A stretch of DNA of 24,284 nucleotides from Burkholderiales bacterium (GCA_026125625.1 JAHCKU010000004.1:1-24284); one strand, 5' to 3'. Shown: positions 7,555-14,930, counted from the first letter of the stretch. Numbers and translations: made by a program. The notes: generated from the letters alone by a model not told the origin.

Positions 7555-8691
7555 ATGCGCTGGACGTTCCGTTTCCGTGCGGACATGTGCTCGACCATCG
7601 TGGTCGCACTGCTGTGTCTTGCCGTCAGCGCGAACGCGTCGGCGCAGCTGCGCTACATCGGCCAGCAGATCGTGCCCACCGGGTACATCTATTCAGACAC
7701 CGTCGTGGGCGGATTGTCCGGCATCGACTTCGATCCGCACAGTGGACAGTTCTACGCCATCAGCGACGATCGCTCGCCCGATGCACGTTTCTACACGCTC
7801 ACGCTCGATCTGACCCGATTCAACCGGCGCCTCGGCCCCGGCATGGCCGGGGTGCGCTTCACCGGCGTGCATCCCCTGCTCGACCAGGATGGCACGCGCT
7901 TCACCGGCAGGCGCGTCGATCCCGAGGCGATCCGCCTGCATCCGCACAGCGGCACGCTGCTGTGGACCAGCGAGGGCAACGCACGCAGAGGTGCGGCACC
8001 GTTCGTGCGCGAGATGAACACAGCCGGCGAGCCGCTGCGCGAGTTCGAGCTGCCGTCGCAATATCTTGCGCGCTCGGGACAGGAATGGGGCGTGCGCGAC
8101 AATCTGGCGTTCGAAAGCATCGCAGTGACACCCAGCGGCCGCTCCGTCGTCGTTGCCGTCGAGAATGCCCTGCTGCAGGATGGACCGGCAGCGAGCCGGC
8201 GCAGCGGCAGTGCCTGCCGTGTGCTGGTGTTCGATCACGACAGTGGCAGCGCACGCGCGCAGTTCGTATATCAGGTCGATGCCGTGGTTGCACCGTCGCT
8301 TCTGCCCAACGGACTGAAGACCAACGGACTGGCGGAATTGCTCGCGCTGGACGAGGATCTGTTCGTCGCAGTGGAGCGCTCCTTCTCCGCCGGCAGCCGG
8401 CTGTCGATCCGCCTGTACCTCACGCGCACGGCGGGGGCGACCGACGTAGCGGCCCTGGACGCCCTGCACGGCGCCAGCTATCAGGTGATGCACAAGTCAC
8501 TGCTGCTCGATCTGACCGACCTGACCAATGAGGACGGCAGTGCGCTATGGCTCGACAACATCGAGGCAATCAGCTTCGGCCCGCGTCTGGAGAACGGCAA
8601 TCGCACACTGATACTGGTGGCGGACAACAACTTCAGCAACGGCCAGCAGACCCAGTTCCTTGCGTTCGAGATCACCCGGGTATTGCATTGA
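7555..8691 (+). CDS. Secreted esterase-like phytase-domain protein (PF13449 type)
   Basis: A 378-aa exported protein. The N-terminus is a signal peptide: basic start MRWTFRFR, hydrophobic CSTIVVALLCLAVSA, and an Ala-x-Ala cleavage site before QLRYIG. The mature part shows the beta-propeller-like esterase/phytase domain: VVGGLSGIDFDPHSGQFYAISDDR near the start, VDPEAIRLHPHSGTLLWTSEG, and a closing LDNIEAISFGPRLENG with LILVADNNF. These are the diagnostic repeats of the family called esterase-like activity of phytase. The substrate is not known and the name should not be read as proof of phytate hydrolysis. It starts 61 bp after the dioxygenase gene on the same strand and could be read through from it, but a periplasmic role makes a direct part in the aromatic pathway doubtful. 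A shorter start at 7585 is possible. Confidence 0.85.
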   Translation: MRWTFRFRADMCSTIVVALLCLAVSANASAQLRYIGQQIVPTGYIYSDTVVGGLSGIDFDPHSGQFYAISDDRSPDARFYTLTLDLTRFNRRLGPGMAGVRFTGVHPLLDQDGTRFTGRRVDPEAIRLHPHSGTLLWTSEGNARRGAAPFVREMNTAGEPLREFELPSQYLARSGQEWGVRDNLAFESIAVTPSGRSVVVAVENALLQDGPAASRRSGSACRVLVFDHDSGSARAQFVYQVDAVVAPSLLPNGLKTNGLAELLALDEDLFVAVERSFSAGSRLSIRLYLTRTAGATDVAALDALHGASYQVMHKSLLLDLTDLTNEDGSALWLDNIEAISFGPRLENGNRTLILVADNNFSNGQQTQFLAFEITRVLH

Positions 8692-9028
8692 CAGAGCGCG
8701 CTGCGCCGCACCAAGGATCACTTCATTTGTACGTGCCCACAGTATTGACTGGATGTAGGCTCAGCATGAAAATCCTCGACCAAGCGCTCGCGTTGTCGCA
8801 CAACTAAAAAGCACGAATAGCCAGCGTGCACGCCAGCGCCGCAAGCGCTTTGTTGCACGTGTCGTAGACGTAGATGAGGCAACCCGGTCTAGCCGGGTAA
8901 CTGGCGTGCAATTCCGTGAATCGGCGCGCACCCGCCAGCAGCCATGCCAACCGCAGCAACGACTCGGTCGCGGTCCGCAACGCGACGCATCGATCCGACA
9001 CGGAGTCGACACCAGACCAAGGAGACTT
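8692..9028. other. Intergenic gap with one clear palindrome
   Basis: There are 337 bp without a convincing gene. The only structure that stands out is the inverted repeat at 8882-8898 (listed separately). A 65-codon minus frame (9001-8804) is open but shows no recognisable domain or ribosome site. The promoter of the DUF937/OmpA gene should lie in the right part, but I see no convincing sigma-70 pair. Confidence 0.5.
8882..8898. repeat. Inverted repeat ACCCGG-tctag-CCGGGT
   Basis: Perfect 6-bp arms around a 5-bp centre containing CTAG. There is no T-run, so a rho-independent terminator is unlikely. It lies about 130 bp before the DUF937/OmpA start and could be an operator or a small stem. 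Role unknown. Confidence 0.45.
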
Positions 9029-10102
9029 ATGAATATCCTCGAGAGCCTTTCAGGCGTCGTCAGTGAGGAACTCGTAGCACAGGCAAGCAAGTTTCTCGGC
9101 GAGTCCCCAGCCGCCACGCGCGGCGCCGTCGGCTCCGCCATTCCTGCGCTGCTGGCAGGACTGATGCAAAAGACGTCGAGCACACAAGGCGCCACCGATC
9201 TGTTTCGCACCCTGACCGGTCCCTCCGTCGACGCCGGCATACTCGACAATCTGTCCGGCCTGTTTACCGGAGGCGACCGCACCAACTCCTTGATGCGCAG
9301 CGGCGCCTCCCTGCTGTCCGGTATTCTCGGCAGCGACAAGCTCGGCAATCTGAGCGGTGCCATCGCGTCGCTTGCCGGCATCAAGAGCTCGGCGGCGACC
9401 AGCCTGCTGAGCATGGCCGCGCCGCTGCTGCTCGGTTCCATCAAGAAGCAGGTCACCACGCGCGGACTCGATGCCGCCGGACTCGCCAGTCTGCTGCTGG
9501 GACAGAAGAGCGCTCTGCAGGGCGCTGGACTGGATCCGAGCATCGTCAAGTCCCTCGGTTTCGGCAGCCTGTCCGGCTTGCTCGGCAGTATTCCCGACGC
9601 CGGTGCCGCGGCCGCCCGGGGTGTCTCCAATGCGGCGGCAGCCGGGAGCAGCGGCCTGCGCCGCTGGTGGCCCTGGCTGCTGGCTGCATTGGTGCTGCTG
9701 TTGCTGTGGCAATGGCTGGGCCGCTCGAAGCCGCCCGCTCCGCTGCCGCCGGCTGCCACATCCGAGGCACCTGCCCCCGCAGCAGTGGCCGGCTGGCCGG
9801 GCAAGGTCTATTTCGCCACCGGCTCGGCCGAGATCGATGCGCAGGCATCGGAAGCGATTTCGGCCATCGCGGCATTGGCAATCGCCGAAAACGCCAGCGT
9901 GGATGTCACCGGCTACACCGACCAGACCGGCGATCCGGTCGTGAACGAGGAACTGGCCAAGGAACGCGCCCAGAATGTGCAGGCAGCCCTGATCGCAGCC
10001 GGCCTGCCCGAAAGCAACGTCCATCTCCAGCCGCCGGTATTCATTACCGGCAGCGGTGACGATGCGGAAGCAAGAAGGGTGGAGGTGAACCGCGCGCCGT
10101 GA
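9029..10102 (+). CDS. DUF937 - transmembrane - OmpA-like C-domain fusion protein
   Basis: A 357-aa three-part protein. Residues 1 to about 185 form a DUF937 (YidB-like) helical domain, rich in Gly/Ala/Ser/Leu, with VSEELVAQASKFLGES and AIPALLAGLM. A single transmembrane helix follows at 215-231 (PWLLAALVLLLLWQWLG), then a proline-rich linker (about 234-252), then an OmpA-like peptidoglycan-binding domain (about 258-357). The latter has VYFATGSAEID, VDVTGYTDQTGD and NEELAKERAQNVQAAL; the closing D-A-x-x-R-R-V-E is the usual end. The topology suggests a cytosolic DUF937 part with the OmpA part holding the cell wall. The start is set by a strong AAGGAGA site 5 bp upstream of the ATG at 9029. The link of DUF937 to envelope integrity is not established. 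Confidence 0.88.
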   Translation: MNILESLSGVVSEELVAQASKFLGESPAATRGAVGSAIPALLAGLMQKTSSTQGATDLFRTLTGPSVDAGILDNLSGLFTGGDRTNSLMRSGASLLSGILGSDKLGNLSGAIASLAGIKSSAATSLLSMAAPLLLGSIKKQVTTRGLDAAGLASLLLGQKSALQGAGLDPSIVKSLGFGSLSGLLGSIPDAGAAAARGVSNAAAAGSSGLRRWWPWLLAALVLLLLWQWLGRSKPPAPLPPAATSEAPAPAAVAGWPGKVYFATGSAEIDAQASEAISAIAALAIAENASVDVTGYTDQTGDPVVNEELAKERAQNVQAALIAAGLPESNVHLQPPVFITGSGDDAEARRVEVNRAP

Positions 10103-10124
10103 TTGCGTAACGGCGACGTTACAA

Positions 10125-10176
10125 CCAGCAGGCAATCGTCCATCGCTCACCCAGCAGGCATTCGTCCGTCGCCCAC
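10125..10176. repeat. Tandem repeat, two adjacent 26-bp units
   Basis: Units 10125-10150 and 10151-10176 both begin CCAGCAGGCA and differ at three positions, with no spacer. They lie 22 bp after the stop of the DUF937/OmpA gene. The second unit runs into the strong hairpin at 10170-10203. Confidence 0.75.
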
Positions 10177-10203
10177 CTGCCCGCTCCGGTGGGCAGGTGG
10201 GCG
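10170..10203. repeat. Long perfect hairpin (13-bp arms), possible terminator
   Basis: CGCCCACCTGCCC, an 8-base loop, and the exact complement. It is very GC-rich with no T-run after it. It may end transcription of the DUF937/OmpA gene, or be part of a dispersed repeat together with the hairpins that follow. Confidence 0.6.
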
Positions 10204-10220
10204 GATGAGAGTATTCAGTC

Positions 10221-10310
10221 TTCCCCTCCTTTCAAGAGGAGGGGACGGCCGCAATTGATGGCGAGCGAGCCATTGCGTCCGAGGTCTTCCCCTCCTCTCA
10301 AGAGGAGGGG
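10221..10310. repeat. Two copies of a CCCCTCCT/AGGAGGGG hairpin, 66 bp apart
   Basis: Copy one is at 10223-10244 (8-bp arms, loop TTCAAG). Copy two is at 10289-10310 (10-bp arms, 2-base loop). Both are preceded by GTCTT. A third small stem, CCCC-TTC-GGGG, follows at 10317-10327. This resembles dispersed intergenic palindromes of REP/ERIC kind. There are too few units, and the spacing is wrong, for CRISPR. Confidence 0.65.
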
Positions 10311-10593
10311 TCGTACCCCTTCGGGGCATAAAGCCGCAGGCCGGGGGTGGTGTTGGGTAGATGCAAACCACGCTTGACACGAACGCGGGGAAGAATTTTT
10401 TCGAGCTACATACGCCGCGTTTCGTGGATATCGTCGACCGCGTTTCAAAGATTCCAGCGATCATCCGAACCGTGACGACGCTGGTCGATACCCACTATGA
10501 ATGCTCAGACTGAGAAGACTCAGCTGGAGGAGCTGACGACACTGCCACCAGCGACGTTCTAGTGGACTGTAACGATGAAATGCGGAGTACACT

Positions 10594-10629
10594 CCCTCTC
10601 CCCTTGGGGGAGAGGGTTGGGGAGAGGGG
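10594..10629. repeat. CCCTCTCCCC palindrome plus half-site
   Basis: CCCTCTCCCC, TTG, then GGGGAGAGGG (10-bp arms, 10594-10616), followed at once by another copy of the right arm, TTGGGGAGAGGGG. This kind of sequence is a common dispersed intergenic repeat in high-GC proteobacteria. Confidence 0.65.
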
Positions 10630-10818
10630 TACTAGCGAATCGGCTGTTACAGCCCACTAGAGCATGCGCGACCCTACTTGGGATACCGCGAACAGATTTG
10701 CGATCTCACCGGTTAGCTCGGACAAACTCTCGTAGGCAAAAGTCAGCGTGCTCGCCCCGATTTTCTCGCTGTGCTGGCTGCGGTTGGCGAAGGCATCGTA
10801 GAGAGCGATTCAGACCCG

Positions 10819-10849
10819 TTGACATGGCCAGGTGCTTCCTTCGTATACT
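10819..10849 (+). promoter_or_regulatory. Putative sigma-70 promoter of the toxin-antitoxin pair
   Basis: TTGACA at 10819-10824 and TATACT at 10844-10849. Both boxes are near consensus but 19 bp apart, wider than the ideal 17. It lies about 100 bp before the antitoxin ATG with no other gene between. Confidence 0.4.
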
Positions 10850-10953
10850 TGGGCAAATCGTTTCCAGACAAGGGCTGGCCCTGGAGATGTCCGAAGACAT
10901 GCGAGGACAGGCCCTTTTTGAGCCATGGATACGTATCTGTCGAGACCACTGCG

Positions 10954-11193
10954 ATGACCGAAGTCACTGTCACCCTACCTGACGATCTGGCCCAGCAAGC
11001 CCGCCAGGCCGGACTGCTGCACCCAGAGGCACTGGCCGCGCTGCTACGCGAGGCGATGCGCGAGCAGCGCATCGAGCGGCTGTTCGCCACTATGGATAAA
11101 CTCTCCAGGATTGAGCCGCCGTTGAGCGAAGAAGAGATCGCCGCCGAAATCGAGGCCGCTCGGGCTGAGCGGCGCGCCCACCCATCTCAATGA
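10954..11193 (+). CDS. Antitoxin of a PIN-type toxin-antitoxin module
   Basis: A 79-aa protein opening with a short strand and helix, TEVTVTLPDDLAQQARQAG, of the ribbon-helix-helix type used to bind the operator. A second helix (EALAALLREAMREQRIERL, about 29-47) follows, then an acidic C-terminal region (PLSEEEIAAEIEAARAE, about 56-72) expected to cover the toxin active site. Its stop overlaps the start of the PIN gene (ATGA at 11190-11193), the usual order and coupling in type II modules. Such antitoxins also repress their own promoter. The family resembles VapB-like partners of COG1569 PIN proteins, but I do not assign a named subtype. Confidence 0.8.
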   Translation: MTEVTVTLPDDLAQQARQAGLLHPEALAALLREAMREQRIERLFATMDKLSRIEPPLSEEEIAAEIEAARAERRAHPSQ

Positions 11194-11612
11194 TCCGCGC
11201 GGTGGCCGACACCAACGTCGTGGTGTCGGCGTTTCTGTGGGGTGGCACACCCCGCAAGGTCCTTGATGCCGCTCGCGGCGGGACCATCGTGCTATTTACC
11301 AGTCCCGCCCTGATCGCTGAGCTCGAAGAGGTACTGGGGCGAGAGCAATTTGCCCGTCGCATCGCTCAGGCCGGCAGCTCCGTTGCCGGGATGACTGGCG
11401 ACTATCTCGCGCTCGCACATCTTGTGCGGCCCACCGCTCGTCCGCTAGTCGCGCGTGACCCCGATGACGATCACGTCCTGGCCTGCGCACTCGCTGCCCA
11501 CGCCGATCTCATCGTCTCCGGTGACCGCGACCTGCTGGATCTGAAGCGTTATCAGGACATCGAGATCGTGAGCGCTGCCGCCGCACTCGAGCGCATCACG
11601 CTAGACACCTAA
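11190..11612 (+). CDS. PIN-domain toxin (putative ribonuclease of toxin-antitoxin system)
   Basis: A 140-aa PIN domain of the COG1569/TIGR00305 group. The four acidic positions are visible: Asp in VADTNVVVSAFLWGG (residue 7), Glu in PALIAELEEVLG (about residue 45), then ARDPDDDHVLACAL and VSGDRDLLDL (about residues 88-112), the Asp cluster that holds the Mg ions. PIN toxins cleave RNA (tRNA, rRNA or mRNA) and are neutralised by the upstream antitoxin. It appears full-length and intact. The pair stands at the left edge of the mobile, decayed zone, in keeping with horizontal spread or a stabilising role. Confidence 0.88.
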   Translation: MIRAVADTNVVVSAFLWGGTPRKVLDAARGGTIVLFTSPALIAELEEVLGREQFARRIAQAGSSVAGMTGDYLALAHLVRPTARPLVARDPDDDHVLACALAAHADLIVSGDRDLLDLKRYQDIEIVSAAAALERITLDT

Positions 11613-11657
11613 AAATGACCACCTGTGCGCCAGGGCCACGGGTAGACGAGCAACCAC

Positions 11658-11825
11658 TCAGTCGCCGACGATCTTCACGCCATGGACATTACCAGCTTGA
11701 TCGGTAGCAGCAACCGGGCTGCCGGCCAGGCCGGTGTGCAGGTAGGTGATCGTCTCGGCAGCCCAGCCCGGCGAGACCAGCAACAGGATCCCCGAGAGGA
11801 GCACACCAAGATACGAACGTAGGAC
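11658..11825 (-). pseudogene. Short RHS-like secreted ORF, 5' end cut off by the IS481 element
   Basis: Reading on the minus strand into the stop at 11658: a hydrophobic signal sequence (SYLGVLLSGILLLVSPGWAA) and then AETITYLHTGLAGSPVAATD, which matches the first strand of RHS/YD-repeat proteins (usual form T-Y-x-H-T-D-x-x-G-S-P-V-A-A-T-D). The similarity stops after AGNV, and the ORF ends HGVKIVGD. Its start codon is missing because the IS element abuts at 11826. The other side of the element (12814-12828) supplies ATG AAT CGC CTC GGC. Joined with one copy of a 2-bp AC flank, this gives a 60-aa ORF in frame. Even so it is far shorter than an RHS protein, so the 3' part is also lost or it is a small derivative. 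Confidence 0.65.
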
Positions 11826-12811
11826 TGTAGCTATTAAGCTATTTCCTGGACAGTTCGCTATGTCGGAGATCCGGGATGACAAGCTCTGCAGATTCCCTTT
11901 CGCAGCGCAAAGCAACCTTTCGGCTGAGGGTGCTGCGCCACTTCGAGGAGGTCACGCATAACGTCAGCGCCACCTGCCGTCATTTCGGGATACACCGCAG
12001 CCAGTTCTATGACTGGCGCAAGCGATTCGAACAGTTCGGCGAGCACGGTCTGCGCGATGCTCGACGGGGATCCAAAGTCAGTCCCTGGCGTACACCCCCG
12101 CATATCGAAGCGCTCATCCTGGATATCCGGACCGAAAAGCGCTATGGCGCCCAGCGTCTGAGCTACTTTCTGCAGCGCTATCACGAGATCTACGTTTCCG
12201 CCCCGACCATCCGACGTATTCTGCGCGAGCATCAGGTGCCCGCAGTGCACCTGAAGCGTCACCCTGCCGGGACCAGCCAAGCGTCGCGAGATCAATATCC
12301 CTGGTAGGTCTGTCCAAGTCGACGTCAAGCACGTAAAGCTCACCTCCGGGCGGCTGTACCAGTTCACCGCCATCGATGAGGCGACCCGCTATCGGGTGCT
12401 CAAGATCTACGACCACAACTCCATGCGCTCGGCCGTGGACTTCATCGAGCAGCTGCGCCAGCGCTTGCCCGTGGCCATCCAGCGCATCCAGACCGATTGG
12501 GGGGCCGAGTTTGGCACGCACTTTACCTGGCACCTGGAAGATCTGGGCATCGAGCATCGCCACATCCCGCCCGGCTGCCCGGAGGTCAATGGCAAAGTCG
12601 AGCGCAGCCACCGCACCGATGAAGAAGAGTTCTATGGACGAACGACGTTTCGATCACCGCAGGAATTGCGCCGCGCGCTGCGGGATTGGGAGGTTGAGTA
12701 CAACGAGCGCCGACCGCATCTGGCGCTGAAAGGCAAGACCCCTGCAGAACGACTTCTCGAGCTCAGGATCAGTGCTCGTTCACCTGTCGGCGTTTCTACT
12801 TGACTAATACA
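11826..12811 (+). mobile_element. IS481-family insertion sequence (about 986 bp)
   Basis: The ends were inferred by matching termini: left TGTA from 11826 and right end TGTA read inward from 12811. They share TGTA, AAG at 11-13 and GACAG at 24-28, about half of the first 30 positions. It carries one transposase gene on the plus strand. Flanks show only a 2-bp AC duplication, shorter than usual for the family, so the exact boundary is tentative. It interrupts an RHS-like ORF on the minus strand. Confidence 0.7.
11876..12803 (+). pseudogene. IS481-family DDE transposase, frameshifted
   Basis: The N-terminal part (11876 to a stop at 12305-12307) has an HTH region (NVSATCRHFGIHRSQFYDWRKRF) and the conserved EKRYGAQRLSYFL segment. 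The catalytic part continues in another frame: first Asp in SVQVDVKH, second Asp in IQTDWGAEF, Glu in PEVNGKVERSHRTDEEEF, and a C-terminal YNERRPHLALKGKTP. The second frame opens upstream as AKRREINIPGR, so the shift lies between about 12252 and 12305. The total length is 309 codons plus one base, so a single +1 event explains it. IS481 transposases are normally one ORF with no programmed shift, so the element is probably inactive, or the base is an error. Confidence 0.85.
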
Positions 12812-12833
12812 ACGCCGAGGCGATTCATTTGCC

Positions 12834-13733
12834 TTATTCAAGGCAGGCCTCAATAGTTGCACGACATGCAATATATTGATCGCCCACTTCATTTATCTTC
12901 TCGCGGGCTATGCTTTCTAACATTCTGAAAGAACTTACCGCTTTAGCAATATCTTCCATTCTTTGGAAGTACAGCTCTCGATGCCTGCGAACCGCCTCTG
13001 CATGTTCGGGCGTTCTGCCTCCAGTGTTCGCCTTCGGGTTCTCTAGCCTTCCTTCTGCATAACGCTCGTCTATCTGCTGTGCCTCTTTCTTGTATGCGTT
13101 CAACATGGTCGCAAATGTTGTCTGCAGCTCTACCTCGACTCTTAACATCTCTTGTTGGCCAAAGCATTCCTGTGCGCGCTCTTTAAAACTGCGTCTATCC
13201 GCGTTCATCTGCTGTTTTACTTTCCGCTCAATATCTTCTCTAAATTCTTTCTCCAGACGTTTGCGCTCCGGGTGCCATACCGGCTTTGCGATAAGTGCCC
13301 GCATGCTACTCGCGTACTCCTCCAGGGTTGTCGGCTTCTTCTCCCTTCGTTGTTCCCTCTCCCACTCTTTACGGCGCTGCTGCACTAGCTGCGTTCTTTG
13401 TCCCGTCACCCTAATGGTGCAAGCGTTGGGGCTTTGGGATCTTAGGCACTGTCCGATTTTGTCGGAGAACTCTAGCTCCTCCGTATCCGTTAGGAAACTG
13501 TATGTGTCATCCTCTTTCTTTATAGGGAGCTTTTGAAGGATAAGGAAAGGTAATTGGTCAGAGTACTTTTGTAGTTCTGAGGGATTGACCTCTACGCCCC
13601 ACCACAACGCGGGATCTGACTTATCTAAAGTGGGGGTTGTCCAATCTAGTCCAAGAATCTTTCCCAGATCTGGCGTTTGCGCTGCGCACTGTCCTGCAGT
13701 TATCGCTAGCGCAAGCAATAGCAGAGCCTTCAT
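12834..13733 (-). CDS. Exported protein of unknown function, AT-richer than surroundings
   Basis: A 299-aa protein with a clean signal peptide (MKALLLLALAITAGQCAA, cleavage before QTPD) and a good AAGGAGT ribosome site 9 bp upstream. After a short domain with WTTPTLDKSDPALWWGVEV, the middle and C-terminal parts are highly charged and helical: QQRRKEWEREQRREKK, KRLEKEFREDIERKVKQQ and a long helix rich in E, R and Q, likely coiled coil. Six cysteines after the signal peptide suggest disulfides in the periplasm. I recognise no family. Codon use and base composition are visibly AT-richer than in flanking genes, pointing to recent acquisition. Its stop is 5 bp before the ATG (12828) of the interrupted RHS-like ORF, so the two probably formed one transcript before the IS arrived. 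Confidence 0.75.
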   Translation of the reverse strand: MKALLLLALAITAGQCAAQTPDLGKILGLDWTTPTLDKSDPALWWGVEVNPSELQKYSDQLPFLILQKLPIKKEDDTYSFLTDTEELEFSDKIGQCLRSQSPNACTIRVTGQRTQLVQQRRKEWEREQRREKKPTTLEEYASSMRALIAKPVWHPERKRLEKEFREDIERKVKQQMNADRRSFKERAQECFGQQEMLRVEVELQTTFATMLNAYKKEAQQIDERYAEGRLENPKANTGGRTPEHAEAVRRHRELYFQRMEDIAKAVSSFRMLESIAREKINEVGDQYIACRATIEACLE

Positions 13734-13919
13734 CGTAGTCTACTCCTTAGAAATACATTTTCCGCATCCAGAGTCAATGTTGGTAAGCGGCGCGCTTCCT
13801 GTGCAGCGGCAGATCGGCCCACTAGCTGAGATGATCCAGTAGCTTGTTTCTGTTTATTCGGACTGAATTTGAGAGTTGGGAGGTGTGACCCAATCCGCAT
13901 CTTTCAGAAGCTCAGCCGA

Positions 13920-14268
13920 ATGAACACCCACAAGAATGCCCGACTGACGTTTGTGCGTCGACTGGAGTTGGTAGAAGAGGTGGTCAACGCTAAGATGTCG
14001 CTGGCCCAAGCAGCCTTTTTGAACCAGTTGACTGTGCCCACCGCGCACAAGTGGATGGGGCGCTACCTGAGCGATGGGCAGATGGGCTTGGCCGACCGCT
14101 CCTCGCGTCCTCGCTGCAACCCTAGGGCGATCGCCCAGGTACTGCTATGGCCATCGTCGAGTTGCGCCGCTGTCCCGCTCTCACGGGCGCACATTGCCGC
14201 CAGCCTGGGGGTGTCCAAGAAGCACCGTGGGACGGGTGTTGATCCGTGCCGGGTTGTCGCCTTGTAAG
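13920..14268 (+). pseudogene. IS481-type transposase remnant (N-terminal part only)
   Basis: The frame opens MNTHKNARLTFVRRLELVEEV, almost the standard start of the IS481 type transposase. It continues with an HTH (AAFLNQLTVPTAHKWMGRYL) and LADRSSRP. Then the similarity jumps frames three times: AMAIVELRRCPALTGA after one missing base near 14135, HIAASLGVSK after one extra base near 14188, STVGRVLIRAGLS after one extra base near 14220. The catalytic domain is absent; the sequence changes after about 14265. Upstream, 13850-13919 resembles the element's left terminal region (GAATTTGAGAGTTGGG) but the exact end is not clear. The copy is dead and differs from the element at 11826-12811. Confidence 0.8.
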
Positions 14269-14367
14269 ACGACAGCGTAGTTTTGCTCTTAAAGCGACAT
14301 CCAGATTTACGCGCACCCGGTTTGGGTCCGACCCTCTCCGCCAAGGGACAGCCGTCCGGAGGCGGAG

Positions 14368-14540
14368 ATGGGCAAGCTGAACCTGGGGGCCTGTATGACG
14401 GTCGAGATATTGGCGCGCCAGCATGTCGCGCAGTGCGAGATTGCCCGCCTGCTCGGAGTGAGCAAGGCAGCGGTACGTTACCAGATCTGGCGAATGGAGG
14501 CTGGGGCGGTCGGCGGCATCTCCGAGCACGGCAGGTGGGA
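14368..14540 (+). pseudogene. Transposase N-terminal HTH fragment (IS21/Mu-like type)
   Basis: From an ATG with GGAGGCGGAG just upstream, the frame reads MGKLNLGACMTVEIL, then QCEIARLLGVSKAAVRYQ, a helix-turn-helix of the sort found at the start of IS21/Mu-like transposases, then AGAVGG. After about 14540 the frame is unrelated sequence and stops at 14583, where it meets the LysR remnant from the other strand. No catalytic part remains. A regulator HTH is an alternative reading. Confidence 0.45.
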
Positions 14541-14553
14541 GGTGGGCCGTGTG

Positions 14554-14930
14554 TCACCTGCCGTGCTGGCGACGGTGGCGTAGGGCTTCCACGACGAGCG
14601 ACAGTGCAGGTAAAGATTGCCGCCGACTGGCGTAAAAGATATGCAGACCGGGAAAGGTGGGGCACCAGTCCTTGAGCACGGGCTGAAGCCGGCCGCTTTC
14701 GATGTGAGGCTGCGCCAACTCCTTTGGCATGTATGCCAGGCCAAATCCGGCCAGAGCTGCTTCGAGCACGGGGTAAATGCAGTTGAACGTCCATGGCCTA
14801 TCAACCCGCACTTGCAAGTTGCGCTTGCCTCCCTTCAGCTCCCATGCATACACCCCTCCATCAACGAGATCACCCTGTGGCCTACTCGGCAGAAGTTCTG
14901 AATCCTCATCTCAGGCGCTACATCGCCGAT
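14554..14930 (-). pseudogene. LysR-type regulator remnant (C-terminal effector domain)
   Basis: The minus frame from about 14853 to the stop at 14554 has the end of a LysR substrate-binding domain: VYAWELKGGKRNLQVRV, then FNCIYPVLEAALAGFGLAYMPKEL and GLHIFYASRRQSLPAL, all in the order seen in the family. Further upstream the next frame reads VAPEMRI and HRVISLM, also LysR-like, so one base has shifted in GGAGGGG near 14857 and a segment is missing. The DNA-binding domain is gone; the antiporter gene ends at 14939, right at this break. It cannot act as a regulator. Confidence 0.75.

Larger units (their letters stand above)
10330..10953. other. Intergenic region with repeats; possible gene remnant on minus strand
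   Basis: Apart from the hairpin at 10594-10616 and a putative promoter, no intact gene is seen. The minus frame from about 10809 to the stop at 10657 reads as plausible protein (IALYDAFANRSQHSEK, then TLTFAYESLSELTGEIANLF) but has no start or recognisable family. It may be the tail of a lost gene. Confidence 0.3.

Noticed and set aside
6351..7598. Long minus-strand open frame opposite the dioxygenase
   Set aside because: Antisense shadow of the HGD-like gene; the plus frame carries all iron ligands.
8804..9001. Small minus-strand ORF of 65 codons
   Set aside because: No ribosome site, no recognised domain, and it contains the palindrome. The tail looks somewhat protein-like, but this is not enough to call a gene.
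10221..10310. Possible mini CRISPR array
   Set aside because: Only two repeat units, each itself a near-perfect hairpin, no third unit, and no cas gene in the window.
10374..10400. TTGACA followed by a T-run as a promoter
   Set aside because: The -35 box is perfect, but no acceptable -10 box lies at 16-18 bp and no gene starts within 500 bp downstream.
12252..12312. Programmed frameshift in the IS481 transposase
   Set aside because: The shift is +1 and there is no A-run slippery site or following stem of the IS3 kind; IS481 transposases are normally one uninterrupted frame.
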